Assembly: GCA_030248135.1 (NCBI GenBank)
Contig: JASANC010001711.1
Location: 1 to 64,000, forward strand
Source of the DNA: Theristus sp. LFF4_11
Taxonomy: Eukaryota; Nematoda; Chromadorea; Monhysterida; Xyalidae
Reading direction: 5' to 3'
DNA: 64,000 bases
Shown: positions 1 through 11,660 of the stretch, one piece after another
Layout: each line of letters starts with the position of its first letter
Position numbering within the stretch: the first letter of the stretch is position 1
Notes under the pieces: generated by a model
Database searches by the model: none
Told to the model about the DNA's origin: nothing
What the model saw: only the letters and a program-made list of their open reading frames with translations
Program-made: the position numbers and the translations under genes

Positions 1-983
1 CCTAACCCCAACACATGCTAGCTTTGTTTTTATGAACACAACAATTGCTTGTTCCAAAAATCAAAATATTTGCTTATATGTACGTAGTAATAACGCAAAA
101 ATGCGTGATATGCAGCACACGCAGGGGTTTCCAAACTTTTGGCCGCCACTGTACTAGGCTAAGGTAAAGCGAAGAAAATTTTGTGAAAAAGTGCTCGAAA
201 ATGCACTTTTTTACTGTTTTTAGAGGCAAATTTGGGTTTTGGAAGATCGAAATTGAAGAGGGGGGTTGGGAGGGTCGAAATCTGGAAAGGGGTCTGGACT
301 CTGGGCCCCCAAATTCGAGTTGGGACCAAAATTTGGGGGGGTCTGGTATCACGGTTTAAAGAAACATGGTTTCAAGCAAGTCGCGTCTACAGTCAAATTT
401 TTTTCTTCAAACCTCTAACCTCCCGCGCTAGCGTTCAGCCTCTTAGTCTTCACACCACTTAACAGGGGTTTAGGCTTAAGGTGTGGTTTATGCTTTGCAT
501 GGAGACTCTATCCTCCAGCTACATTGTAGTCCAAGCCTTTTCCACCCAGCGCTAGCGTTCAACCTCTTCGCACCACTTAGATTTGTGTGAGGCGAAAAGG
601 TTTAGAACCACCATACAACTTGGTTGATTTGGCTGTGTGTGGCTCATGGTTCGCATGTGGACTTTAACCTCTAAACCCAAGCCTCTAGCCTCGCCTCAAG
701 CGTTAATTCTCTAACCTCCAGCACTAGCGTTCATCCTCTTAGAACCACTTAGATTTTCAGCAGCTGGCGAAAAGCAGCAGCTACATATTGTCTGAATGGA
801 AAAGTCTGTAATACAGACATCCACTGACACAGTCACAGTCAGACCCTATAAAATCAACGCGAAAGCAGTTTCGAGCCTTACAATCCTTTTTATATGACAA
901 AAGATTTCAAAAAACAAAGCAACTAATCTCGATCGCCAAAACTAACATTCAACTTGTGACCTGTTCAAATCTGTCAAGTCATC
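1..983. other. Repeat-rich flank without a gene
   Basis: I see no convincing coding exon here. Position 121-151 carries one terminal inverted repeat of the MITE type found complete at 12007-12632, ending CCACTG before a TA. Roughly 420-760 holds three or four diverged copies of a unit with the core CTAGCGTTCA followed by CCTCTT and CACCACTTAG. The short open frames in this stretch look like chance. Confidence 0.5.
121..151. repeat. Terminal inverted repeat of a Tc1/mariner-type MITE
   Basis: The end sequence (TTTTGGCCGCCACTG followed by TA) matches the ends of the complete element at 12007-12632. Only one end is recognisable. The partner may lie beyond the left edge, or this is a relic. Confidence 0.55.
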
Positions 984-3645
984 ATGCTGCTCAGTTTTTT
1001 TCTGGTGCTGCTTTCACTTTGGGTTATTGCTGTCAGTGCAGCTCTGTGCACCGCAACATCCGTACGTTTTGAAAACGCTTCAAAACTGAAGAAACGACGA
1101 CCACCAACTTTTTTTGTATAACGCTTGATTTCCTGCATTCTTTCCAAACTTTTCGCGCAATGCAATCCAACGCAGTGCGGCGTGGGATGTCCCCATCCGC
1201 CATGAGATTTGAGATGTTTGCTTCAAGCGCCTCTTGTGTTTCAGATCTGCTGCAGACGTCAAAAACGCGTCCATCGTAACCGTAAAAGACGACAAGAAGA
1301 AAACGGCGATTCGGCGAAAAAGGCAATCGCAAGCAGGCAGCGGCGTGAAAAAAAGCAGCTTGCGCAGAATGGCAGAAAAAGATCGAGCAAGGACCGTGAG
1401 CGATGTTAGCGTTCTTGTTTGTTTCTAACCGAACGATCCGACTGTTTTTTATTACAGTAGTATATCATCAATATACGTGTTTCATATTTACGAATAGTGT
1501 TACAAGATTTTAATTCCAACTAATAGTGGTACTAAAGCTGAACTCCTCCAACTCAATTCATTCAAACGCATCGTTTGTGTTTCACTGCTGTATTGCAGGC
1601 GAACCGCATGATCAAATGCATAATTACTACCGTCCACATCATCCACCGAAGATGAAACCGGAAGTGACGTCAGCACCACATGAACAAAGAGATAAAAAGA
1701 AACGTGAATCTGTCAAGCGTGTGAAAGGTAAGTTGATCGCTGAGTCGTACAGTTGTACGTACAGTACTTTCCATCAAAACATTTCAGGAATGGAAATACA
1801 GCGCGATACACCTGTTGTCAATGAAAAAAATGAGTTTACCACACAATCTACGGTATGTGGATAAATTTTATGGCATATACACATTTATGATTTGTATACA
1901 TTCTTAAAAGTGATTTTTTTGATTTTTGATCTGAGGTTGCTTGTAATGAGTCGTTGTAGGTTCCTAATCCTAAACCTAATCCTAATCCTAAGCCAAGCCT
2001 TTTTGATAAGGTGAAAATGATCAATTTAGTTTTTGCATTTTTTTCTTTCGTGTGTTATGGAGGAGGAGCACCGGAACTGCAGATGCAGCTGTTTTAATAA
2101 TGATGCATTACGCACATTTATCGCTCAAAAATTTATCGCTCAGAAACCTTGTCTGCAAAAAAAACGAATTACGTGTATCTACAGATATCGACCACAACGA
2201 TGTCAACCACTGACACAACATCGGTTGACGAAAATGTCCCCCCGAGAGCGTTGACACCGAGACAAGATCAAAGACGATCAAGGAGTTCAAGTGGCTTACC
2301 ATCATCAGCACGAGACAAATTGAAACGATCCCGTGGCAAACAGTTCTCCTTTGGACAAAAGCTCCGGTGACTTTTTTGACTTTTCATTTTGTCTTCAAAA
2401 TGTTTTGTTACACTTTGTATTACCTTCAAACATTTGCGAGCACATATTTGATACCTTGGTGGCGAGCCGCAAAAAAAATTTTAAGTTGCGGGCTGAAGTC
2501 TGAACTTCGCTTGCGGGCTCGGCACCGGCCCCCACTGAAACGCCAATTATTGCTCATCTGATATGCTCTTGCGGGCTCAACATTTTGACACCGACTGCCA
2601 CATGTTTGTGGGCTATAAAACGGGACACCGGCTCGCGCTTGCGGGCTCGCCACCGAAGCACTCCAAGGGATTGCACCGGTCTTGTTACATTACGAGTATT
2701 TAGTCCAAGTGCATATCACTCTGAGTGAAGCGTGGGCGTTAGAAAGACATGATAAAGCGTTAAAAAACGCCAGCCACTGCAGTTTTTTGGGCGTCGTCAG
2801 CAGCAACGCAAGTAAAAAACTTAAGGCCCATTTATACCTGACTGTATGAGCATACGTCATGTCACGTCACGTCAGGTCTCACATACATACACACGTCTGG
2901 TATAAACGGTTTTTTACGTTTGTTGTATGTTTCAGGTCAAGACGAGGCCATCGCAAAAGTAGATCTATTCAAAGTCAACGGTCCTCACGCACACGCTCAC
3001 GTAGAACCCGAACACCAAAACCGATACCTCAACCAGTCATGTTGTTCAAGGCTCACCCTTCTCTTCTTGCGGGTATTACATGTGACTGATCTTGCTGGCT
3101 CTAGTATAAGTCATTGTCTCAAAACCATGCACTTTCTTCAACTGGTTTGTATGTGATGTGATCTAACGTTGCACAGTGGCAGTTACAAGCCACGGGCATA
3201 GCAATGCACTACACACGTGCCGGTTGCGAGGGTGCGCTTGTTGTGTTACCGTGGTTTGTGATGCTGCGACCGTGATGCCAGAAAATAAGTTCAATAGAGG
3301 GGATACGGCACGATAATCAGGCAGCATCTTTATTTTCGTGCACAAAGAAGCAAAAAATAAACTGTTTTTGTGGTGCTGTCTGCGGTACTGAATATTTCAT
3401 TGTCATTGTCAACATCCTAATCCCCTTTGTTCCCCCACCGTTGCTGCGTGACACCCAACGTTTTTTCAGCAAAGTTATCACCAGCGGCGCTAGAAAAACC
3501 GGGCGAACTCAAGCAAACTAGCGAACTGTCATCCGTGCAGTATGATCGAATCGCTCGCGACGTTCAAATTTTAGCGGACATCCTCAATGAAGCAGACAAT
3601 GAGGCTCAGAAAGATAAATCACTATCGTACACTATCACTGACTAA
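984..3645 (+). CDS. Unrecognised membrane-anchored, arginine/serine-rich protein (7 exons, 305 aa)
   Basis: Exons 984-1061, 1245-1395, 1599-1727, 1788-1852, 2185-2366, 2936-3072 and 3470-3645 join in phase to 918 nt. Residues 1-23 form one hydrophobic segment (MLLSFFLVLLSLWVIAV...). Two cysteines (ICCRR) and a strongly basic stretch follow, so it is either a signal anchor with a cytosolic tail or a cleaved signal peptide. The middle is low-complexity and charged, with RS/SR-type runs around residues 170-240. The C-terminal 50 residues are less biased and may form a helix (DVQILADILNEADNEAQ). I recognise no family. The donor of exon 6 (G|GTATTA) and the GTGACT donor of exon 5 are the weakest calls. 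The intron between exons 4 and 5 carries a dispersed TTAGG-like repeat. That seven exons close in frame supports a real gene; its function is unknown. Confidence 0.6.
1885..2112 (+). repeat. Dispersed repeat with TTAGG-like core, copy 1
   Basis: This stretch runs from GATTTGTATACATTC to AATAATGATGCATTACG and contains CCTAATCCTAAACCTAATCC. It is nearly identical to 4910-5137, and partial inverted copies lie at about 23555-23650 and 30262-30320 with 30556-30585. It lies inside an intron of the upstream gene. Confidence 0.75.
2450..2670 (+). repeat. GCGGGCTC-rich intronic repeat
   Basis: The words GCGGGCT and CACCG recur several times at about 2490, 2512, 2570 and 2640 inside the fifth intron of the unrecognised gene. 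No coding signal was found. Confidence 0.4.
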
Positions 3646-4394
3646 ACAGTGATCGATCTTTGATTTTTTTAAACTAGCTTTTATCTTGTAACTTTCTCAA
3701 ACTTTTGATTTGCAAAATACCAGTTTGTGCGTTTATTGATTTGATGTTCTTTACTCATGGTAGGTATCATTATGATAAAACAATGGAACGTGGTAGATCA
3801 TATTTTTTCAACACAAAAATTGAGCAAATGTTTGCGCACGTATTTCAGCTTTCAGTTGACCTAACCTAAAACTAAAAATCGGTTCACCTAACTCACCCGT
3901 ACACAGCTTGAGAGCGTGAATCAGTTGGTTGGCCCAGCAGTCAGTGTCGGATCTTTTGTTCTGCCGATGTCAAAAGTGGAAAGTGGGGAGACCGGAGAAA
4001 GCTAAAAAAAGTATAAACATTTTTGTCTTCTATAGAGATATCTATGAAAAGAGTCAGTTTTTGGCAAAAAATAAACTTTTTTGGCTCGAAATTCATAATT
4101 TCTCTGAAAGATTTTGTTGCAAAATTTAGTGTTTTTCTTTCAAAATTTAAGTGAAAAAATCATGGGTGGAGTTCCTCATTCCAAATTATGTTTCTGTGTT
4201 CCATAGTACGCACTGGTTCACGTTGTTGTTGATCAACAACGCCGCGCTTCAAGACGACAAATCGGCAACACAACAGCCCAAAGTTTTTGCCAATTTTGAG
4301 GGCTAAAACAGCCTTATTTAGCAACCGCGCTGATGCGCTGAGTTTTTTAAATTAATGCACCTATTTTTGTCGTCCATCGGATTTTCCTCCGGCA

Positions 4395-4636
4395 TTTTTT
4401 TTTAAATTTAATTTGTACGCGCGCCGGTTCCGGAAACCCGAAGGTACCAAACTCCGGCGGAGACGGGCAATACTGCCCCGAGCCCAATTTTACCCTCGGC
4501 TCAGGAGGGAATAGACCATGAGATGTTTGTTGGTCACTCTAATTTTCCACGAGTATGTCTTGTCCACAGCGAGGTTCGAACCCCGTACCTACAGAACTGT
4601 AGGCCGAAGTTCTACCGCTACGCCACGGACGCGACA
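4395..4636 (-). mobile_element. tRNA-derived SINE, inverted copy
   Basis: Read on the minus strand, it begins with a tRNA-like head (GCGTCCGTGGCGTAGCGGT as box A, GGTTCGAACCTC as box B). The body and the AAATTT-rich tail match the plus-strand copy at 30310-30550. Both copies share the GGTTTCCGGAACCGGCGCGCG motif region near the 3' end. The anticodon arm is degenerate, so it is a retroposon and not a tRNA gene. Confidence 0.8.
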
Positions 4637-4682
4637 ATTAATTAATTGGATTTTTTTAATTAATTAAAAAATATAAGTTTTT

Positions 4683-4800
4683 TTCTGCCAGTGCACCCCC
4701 CCCTCAGGAAAATTTGCTGCCCGTGCACCCCCCCTCACCGAGAAGGCACCTGACCCCCCCCCTCTAAAATTAGGCAAACACCCCCCCCCCCTCACCCGAG
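4683..4800. repeat. C-rich low-complexity tract
   Basis: Repeated runs of 6-10 C separated by TCACC or TCAGG words. Similar C/G tracts occur at 5198-5230 and 5520-5570. Confidence 0.7.
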
Positions 4801-4909
4801 GTCCCGCTTTCGCTACTGCGCGCACGTCGCATCCGTATGTATGCTCATGCTCCATGGTCCACTAGCGCGCGTGCACACGCTCCGGCCTCAACAAGAACTT
4901 GTTCAAAAC

Positions 4910-5137
4910 GATTTGTATACATACTTAAAAGTGATTTTTTTGATTTCTGATCAGCGGTTGCTTGCAATGAGTCGTTGTAGGTTCCTAATCCTAAACCTAA
5001 TCCTAATCCTAAGCGGAGCCTTTTTGATAAGGTGAAAATGATCAATTTAGTTTTTGCATTTTTTTCTTTCCTGTGTTAAAGGGCAGGGGCCACCGCCACT
5101 GCACATGCACCTGTTTTAATAATGATGCATTACGGTT
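4910..5137 (+). repeat. Dispersed repeat with TTAGG-like core, copy 2
   Basis: Close copy of 1885-2112 in the same orientation, with the same GATTTGTATACATAC start, the same CCTAATCCTAA core and the same AATAATGATGCATTACG end. Confidence 0.75.
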
Positions 5138-5882
5138 CAAAACGCAATTGTTCAGACATCTTCCTTCTTGAAAAGGCTTGGCTCATAGTTGTTCTAGGGG
5201 GGGCCTGGGGGGGGGCCGGCCCCCCCCCCAAAAAATTTTCGAATCTATCTCTATCAGACAGGTTTTTTCGGCTCAGCTATTATCTATCAAAAAAAAATTT
5301 TTAGCCAGCTATCTATCTGAAAATTTTTGTCTTCGAAGACATAAAATGAGTCAATTTTTGACCAAAATTGACCATTTTTGCTCGTAATTCTTGAAAATTT
5401 CGCTAATTTTAGGTAAAATACGCGTTTATACTTGAATTTTAGTGTATTTTTAGCATTATTTTGCTGTTTTTATAGCTTTTTAGCGTTTTAGCTATCTATC
5501 TATCAAGTTTCAAAATTTTGACCGGCCCCCCCAAAGTCACAAGCCCCCCCCCCGCGCCCCCCCCCCAAAATTTTCCAGCTATCTATCTATCTAGAAAATT
5601 TGCTCCAGCTATCCATATCGGCCCCCCCCAACCCCTCGGCTCTGGAACAACTATGGCTTGGCTCAGGTTAGGATTAGGTTAGGATCAGGTTTGGCTTAGA
5701 ATTAGGCTTTAGGATCAGGATTGCATGCGGATGCGAGGTGCGCGTGCGTTTAAAAAAGCGCCAGGTGCCAACTGCCAAATGCCAAATCGTTTTTTTAATA
5801 ATTTAAAACTCCCGATTAAAAAAGATTTTCGAACCGCAGATTTGTTGACACACAGACACAAATAATAAACAAATTTCGCGCA

Positions 5883-8199
5883 ATGTTGGATTTGTTTGAG
5901 TTCATTCGTTTTGAAACGACGCCAACATTAATCGAGGGAATCGGCAATGATGTTCTCGTTATCATTGTGTCCATTGTGCTGCTCACAGTGTGGCTTTTGT
6001 ACGCTATCTTTCAACAGTGAGTGACGCTGTTTATTGTTTAGCAGAAGACAGCTGGTAAATTGGGTACGGTCGACCGTGGTTCAACAAGCAACGTAAACGG
6101 TTGGATGAGAACGAGATTGAGTTTTTTGAAAAGCGATATATTTTGCACAGAAAAAGGAAACGAATTCATTAGTTTTGGCTGTGTTTGTCATATCTTGTGT
6201 TCCTCTGATAAGGATAACCTCATTCCTTGTGTGTGCGTTATCACCAGAGACTCCGACTCCGAGTGTCGTTTGCATTGCACATCAAAGCATCAGTCTTGTG
6301 AACTGTTGTTTCTCGTTTTTGTGTGTGCCACACGCTGACGCCATTGCGCATTCGCAGGCCACCGGCGCAACAAATCCACCCCACTCAGTTGCCGTTCATT
6401 CACGAGGTGCGTCGTCTGCTCGGACTGGAAGTGAATGTTGAAGCTGAGACAATCGAGGACACCGCCACTGGTGATGCGAACGGCGCTGTGGCACACGAGC
6501 ACGAGCGAGTGCAAGCAAGCGCACCGCAGCTGCAGCGGCCACCGGCCTACAACACCGACTACGTCTGTCCCATCTGTTACGCACCGGCACGATTCGCCGT
6601 GCAAACAAACTGCGGACACATTTACTGCTGTTCGTTTCCGTTGCGTATTATTGCGTTGCGTCGTTTGTTGCGTTTTATCGTAAAGAACCGCTTATGCTTG
6701 ACGTGCACACGGCACGGAACGTTTCGTTTGCATACGTCAAGTATAAACGAGTCGTGACATAATCAATCAAGTCCGCTAGATTCTACGCTTTGATTATACG
6801 ATTTGCCTCTCGTTGCCGGTGTTTTCCATGTGCACAGTCGTCGTGAATCCGTCCCATTTTCGTGCAGGTCACTGCATCGTGTATTATTGGCGTCACGTGG
6901 CGTCGCTGTTCACGGCAGTGTCGTGTCCGGTGTGTCGGAGTAAAGTGTCGATTTTGTTGCCGGTGTTCAATGAGGCCGATCCAGATGAGCCCGGCCGTGC
7001 GCAGGCGACCAACGATTTGAATGAGTACAATCGACGATTCAGCGGTCGCAGAAGGCCGGTACGCTTGTCTGTCATCGTATGCGGACGCTGCACTTGAACA
7101 GAGCAGCATTTGCAAGCGGTGTCGCCTGACATTTCAAATCAGCTGGCAATATGGCATCATGATTGGTTGCATCGAGCTCGTTATGCCAATCAATGAGCCC
7201 ATTGAAAATCAGTTGTTTACCAACGAGTGCCCATGAGCCAAATCAATGACAAAACGCACATTGCTTTGCATTTGATATATATGAAGTATTGTTGCGATAC
7301 TGTCTTTTGAGCTTGCACAAGGGCACAGTGACTCAATCGGAGACCACGTGAATAATGTGTGCAGTTTGTTGCGATTGCAGTTTGCTTCATAACATTTTGC
7401 TGTAGCCAACCCAACTAAATCTAGTGAATTGGTTAGAGCTATACCTCCGTGTTCAGTAACCGCTGAAAACATCGCATCGGGCACTAGGTCATATTTTTGG
7501 TAGTTCGATCGAGTGCAATTGATTGAACGTTTTGAAGCAAAAGAAGAAATATCACACGTGTTACAGCGGATGCGGTTTCTGCCATCGTGTCTTGCCCATG
7601 CGTTTTTCGTTAAAAACCGACTCATAATGAGTGAATTCTCATGATGAATGAATGACAACCCAAGAGCCCGATTGTGCGGTGACAAATCTCTGACATAGTA
7701 CTCGATGCGATGAAAACGAAGTCGGCCCACATGATGCTTTTTCACAATCATCAACCTGTTTCTGTATGGATATGCAATCAGCTGATTGGTTAGTGACCCC
7801 TACGTGATGCATGAGCACGCGTTCTGTGCAGGCCACAGCAATTGCTGCACAGCATGCGTGCATGTATCACTTGGCCACCAACCAATCAGCTGAGCGCCAT
7901 GTAACATAGAAATCGAGTGTAACGCCGTGTTCCAGTTGCTCGACCACATCCGCGACCTCCCGGTGCTGCTGCCGTATCTCGTGCGTCAGCTGTTCAGCTT
8001 CACCGGTCTCATGTGGATGTTTCGTGTGCGCGTGTTCCTGTGTTTCGTGGCGTTGTTCATCTACGTGCTCTCGCCGCTGGACATCATCCCGGAGGCCGTG
8101 TTCGGCCTGTTCGGCGTCTTGGACGACATCTTCATCGTGTTCGTGCTCCTGCTCTATCTGACCATGGCACTCGGCGAATTCATGGCCAATCGCGAATGA
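5883..8199 (+). CDS. RNF170: RNF170-like E3 ubiquitin ligase (RING + DUF1232), 286 aa
   Basis: Exons 5883-6016, 6358-6629, 6868-7058 and 7936-8199 close in frame. Residues 20-43 form an N-terminal membrane helix. The RING finger follows: CPIC, then NCGH, YC, a CHC-type pair across the exon 2/3 junction, and CPVC, giving C3HC4. Downstream comes the NDYNRRFSG-like motif of the family (here DLNEYNRRFSG), then a DUF1232 segment with two hydrophobic helices around SPLDIIPEAVFG. This domain order and length (258 aa in human) are those of RNF170, an ER-membrane ubiquitin ligase known in vertebrates for degrading activated IP3 receptors. The donor of exon 2 is GTTCGT, a non-consensus site. NME6 starts 315 bp downstream on the same strand. 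An antisense open frame sits in intron 3 and is reported separately. Confidence 0.93.
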
Positions 8200-8353
8200 T
8201 CATGAGATTTCAAGTTTTGTTGGTGCATGTTGCATTGGACAAAAAAATAGTGCGGCGCCTTACTGTCTTGCTCAAACGCTCAATCATTGTCGATTCTTGA
8301 CTCTTGTAAACCGGTGTCCCGCTCACATTGTGGTGAGTGCCTTGTGTGTCGAA

Positions 8354-8359
8354 AATAAA
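8354..8359 (+). promoter_or_regulatory. AATAAA polyadenylation signal, RNF170
   Basis: Perfect hexamer 155 bp after the RNF170 stop and before the first NME6 exon. Confidence 0.55.
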
Positions 8360-8513
8360 ACGATCTGCTATATCTTGATTGTGGTGCTGTTGAAAATGAA
8401 AATTCGATGAATTTGGTTTCTACCAGCTTTTTTCGTGGAAGAAGGGCTCATGTGGCATCGTTTTCAGTCGGCATGTTCTCGCTCAGAAAACGTCACCAAT
8501 CAGATCTCCGCCA

Positions 8514-10192
8514 ATGAGCTCGTCAGTGACGCTGGCCGTGCTGAAACCGGAAGTGGTCTGCAATCCGTTCCTTACGTGGGTTCGTGCTGCTGTGCTTGAT
8601 TTGTGTTTTTTTTGAATTTCTTTGTAAGCCTGTGGAGGTGCTGCTCCAGTCGAGCAGCTTGGTGTTTGGTTGCATTTGCAGTCGATCGTTCGCCAGACCA
8701 TAGGCGATGGCTTCTCGGTGCTGGCGGCCAGCAAAGTGCGCCTGTGCTCTGCGACTGCGCAACAGTTTTACTGTGAACACAAAGGTCAGCTCGGTTTGCG
8801 CTGAGTCGTGTGCATCGTCATGCTCAAAAGACTGCGCAGCTCTGCCATAAGTAACACACAGTAATGTTGCACCGTTACAAACAAAACACGAACGCACGCG
8901 CGTGTGTTGCTGTGCCGTGGGTGTGGATGATGTTGTCGTTGACCGCTCGTTCACGCACGATACAGCGTGCTGCCTGAAAACGTGCACCGCCTGGCATCTT
9001 ATATGTGCGTGCGCCCATGTGTCCTGTCTCTGTGCAACATCACTCACTGTGATGTGTTATGTTATCATGTGTTATGTTATCATGTGTTATGTTATCATGT
9101 GTTATGTTATCATGTGTTATGTTATCATGTGTTATGTTATCATGTGTTATGGAGCGCATGCCGAGTGCACTGTCATTCAGACGATCGCAAATTTCTCTCA
9201 ATGCAGGAAAGTTCTTCTTCGACCGCCTGGTGTCGCACATCACGAGGTGTGTTTCGCTCAACACTAAACAGGTCGACCGAGCAAGTCGCGTTTGTTGTAT
9301 CAATGCTTGCGCATTTCAGTGGTCCAGTGCTGAGCATGCTGCTGCGACGACGCGACGGAGTCGATGCGATCGAACGATGGCGACAACTGATCGGACCCAC
9401 GAAAACTTACCGGTAGAACAACGATGCTTGTTGTTTGATGCACTCTGAGTGTGCGTGCATGGATTTCTGATTTGCAGATGTGTGTACACGCACGCTGAGT
9501 CGTTTCGAGGTTGCTCGGGACTGACGGACACTCGAAACGGATGCCACGGTGCTGGTTGGTGTTTTCTGCGGTGGTTGGTTGGTACCATTGCGAGGCTGCA
9601 TCTTTTTAGCCTGTGTTCTCGGTTTTTTTGTAACTTACTTCTAACTTACTTCTTAGTTCTTGACGAATGGTTGAGCTTCATGAGTCGATTGTAAATTTCA
9701 AAGTTCGAATTCTTAATGAACATTGCTGATACGCTGATGTACAAAGCTTGGTGCACGTGCGCCTGTGCTGGGACTCGTCGTTCCCAGAGAGGTCTGCATC
9801 CACACAATGGAGCCACCTCATTTAGTGCTTGCTGTATTGATGCCAATGACAGATACAGCTTGATTGAATGCACTCGTGCCCATGATTGTCATTTCCCCCC
9901 CGGGAGAACCAGCTCGCTGATTGGCTGCATTTGAATGCAGTCGTGCGTTCGTTGGTGATTCAAGGTTGATCCATCCAATCAGTGGAGCAGATGTTGTTCA
10001 CCGTGACACAGACCGAACAAAAGTGCTCGCCTAAACTTGACATGCTGCTCAGACTCGCCGCAGTCGGTGACGAGGGAGGCGCAGGTGTTGTTTCCGGACT
10101 TCAAGCTGCTAAAATCGACTACTAACCTATCACCATACACGGAGGTTGAGCTTCAAGAGATCGTTTTTCAGCAGTCTTATGTTATTAGATAG
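8514..10192 (+). CDS. NME6: NME6-like nucleoside diphosphate kinase, 172 aa
   Basis: Exons 8514-8579, 8682-8784, 9207-9246, 9320-9412, 9478-9554 and 10053-10192 close in frame. The chain opens with TLAVLKPEVV, the NDK nucleotide-binding strand with the conserved Lys. FFFDRLVSHITSGPV and ERWRQLIGPTKTYR follow. The active-site segment is GLTDTRNGCHGADS, with the catalytic His in the NxxHG motif. The C-terminus, SVTREAQVLFPDF, is typical of NME6 rather than group I NDKs. The family transfers the gamma phosphate from NTP to NDP; NME6 is known as a mitochondrial member with low activity on its own. The usual HGSD is HGAD here. The exon 1 donor is GTTCGT, which adds one residue relative to the family alignment; this junction is the least certain. 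Intron 2 carries a 15-bp minisatellite. Confidence 0.92.
9045..9153 (+). repeat. 15-bp minisatellite in NME6 intron 2
   Basis: About seven near-perfect tandem copies of ATGTGTTATGTTATC. The unit is open in all frames and produces spurious ORFs of repeating CYVIM type. Confidence 0.95.
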
Positions 10193-11660
10193 TCACAACA
10201 GTCATGAGCTTTCACATGTTACTCATACAGCACCAGCATTATATATTGCATGTATGTATACCTGGCGTCACCATGGTTGTCAATGTTTTGTATTATTTTG
10301 TACAGTATAACTTGTGCCATATTTCCAGCTGTCGAAACTGTGTTTTTTTTGTAGAAAAAGTCAATTTAGCCGGTGATTGTTTTTGTAGAAGTTTTTATGT
10401 CATTTTAGCCGGTGATAATTTATAGCATGTGCAATTTGGATAGATATAAGCACTCACACTTGATATATAACTTTTTGCTGCACATTTACCACAGCTCGGT
10501 GGATCCATCATCAAAACTGTGTTCCATATGTTTCATTGTGGGTAGAAAACTATAAAAAGCTGTCGAACACTACCACTGCCTACAGTTGGCTTTAGTTATC
10601 AGTGAATTTGACCGAACCGTTATTATGGCATTTGTAATGTACATTCATGTTTCGTAACTTGCTTGGAACAATAAACCAGCACTGCTCATTTCGATATTTT
10701 CTGTGCTGGCTTGGTCCTGCTTCTGTTTTCTCTAAGGCCCAAAGTTTACCAGTGAACCAAGGCTACACATCTACAATGTAATCAACGTTTTTTAAAGAAC
10801 AAAAATTTTATGCTACTAACAAAACTCTAAACAAAGCTAGTTAAAAGAGTCGTACGTCAGGCGCACGTTTTATGACATGCAGTTTTGCCTCGTGGGCGGG
10901 CACCGAACCGAGAAAAAGTGCACATAAAAATCAATTTTTCCACCGATGCGAACTTGCATCGTGACTGGCTACCCGTGCGGCGCTTTCTAGGTAAACGAAA
11001 GCAAAATACAGTTTTTATTTCTTTGTTTGCTGGAGCGGAGTGTTGTGGTTTTTTTTCAGCTAGTTCGTACGCTTCGGCTGGCGCACGTGCTCTACAGATC
11101 GACTTCTTTGAACTGCCAGCAAACACGTCGGTATCCAAGCTACAGTTCTCATTCTAATTAATGCTCTCTCTGTTTTATTCCGTCTCTCGGGTCTGCCGAC
11201 AGGCGTGTGCGTTCTCAACACAAAAAGAACTGCGTCTGTGTCGCTCTGTTTTCCATTTCTCTCTCGCTGAGTTTTGGTCTCATTTTTATGTATCCCGTTT
11301 GATTAAAAACTTGAAAGCGGTTCAATTGGTTCTTTTGGGCGTTGCTTTTTTCCTGGCGACCAATCCATTTTCAATAGCAGCAGCAATTTGCATGCGCACA
11401 GTGTTCCTTGAACTATCAAGATATCATGTCAGGTCGGTTGTTATCGTATTCCGGATCGATGTTATTCCGATGGCAGTACTGCTGCTCCATTGTCGGCTGT
11501 TACAGACGCTTACTCTAATATTCATGACGCCATTCGTCCGCTGACACACACACCTCGAATACGACAACAAAATACAGACACACAGACGAAAAAAAGATAC
11601 AAAATACGGCATCAGTGACAGAATTGTCACAAAAAAAACACACAGCATTCCAATAACCAA
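10193..11660. other. Intergenic, no firm gene
   Basis: NME6 3' region with AATAAA at 10670. A possible two-exon frame (about 10888-10991 joined to 11061-11157, ending LPANTSVSKLQFSF) can be drawn, but it has no start I trust and no recognisable domain. Nothing else was seen. Confidence 0.4.
10670..10675 (+). promoter_or_regulatory. AATAAA polyadenylation signal, possibly NME6
   Basis: Perfect hexamer 478 bp after the NME6 stop codon; no closer candidate was noticed. Confidence 0.4.

Larger units (their letters stand above)
3646..5882. other. Intergenic, repeats and homopolymers
   Basis: Between the first gene and RNF170 lie an inverted SINE (about 4395-4636), a run of C-rich patches, a second copy of the TTAGG-like repeat, and a short stretch of TTAGGATTAGG-like DNA near 5670-5725. 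I see no coding exon. Confidence 0.6.

Noticed and set aside
9045..9153. CRISPR-like direct repeats
   Set aside because: Units are contiguous with no spacers, and the context is an intron of an animal gene.
8902..9448. Several long overlapping frames on both strands
   Set aside because: They read through the 15-bp minisatellite, which has no stop in any frame, and overlap NME6 exons.
11161..11544. 127-aa hydrophobic frame as N-terminal SLC37 exon
   Set aside because: Hydrophobic but lacks any SLC37 motif or usable splice sites; AT-rich DNA gives such frames by chance.
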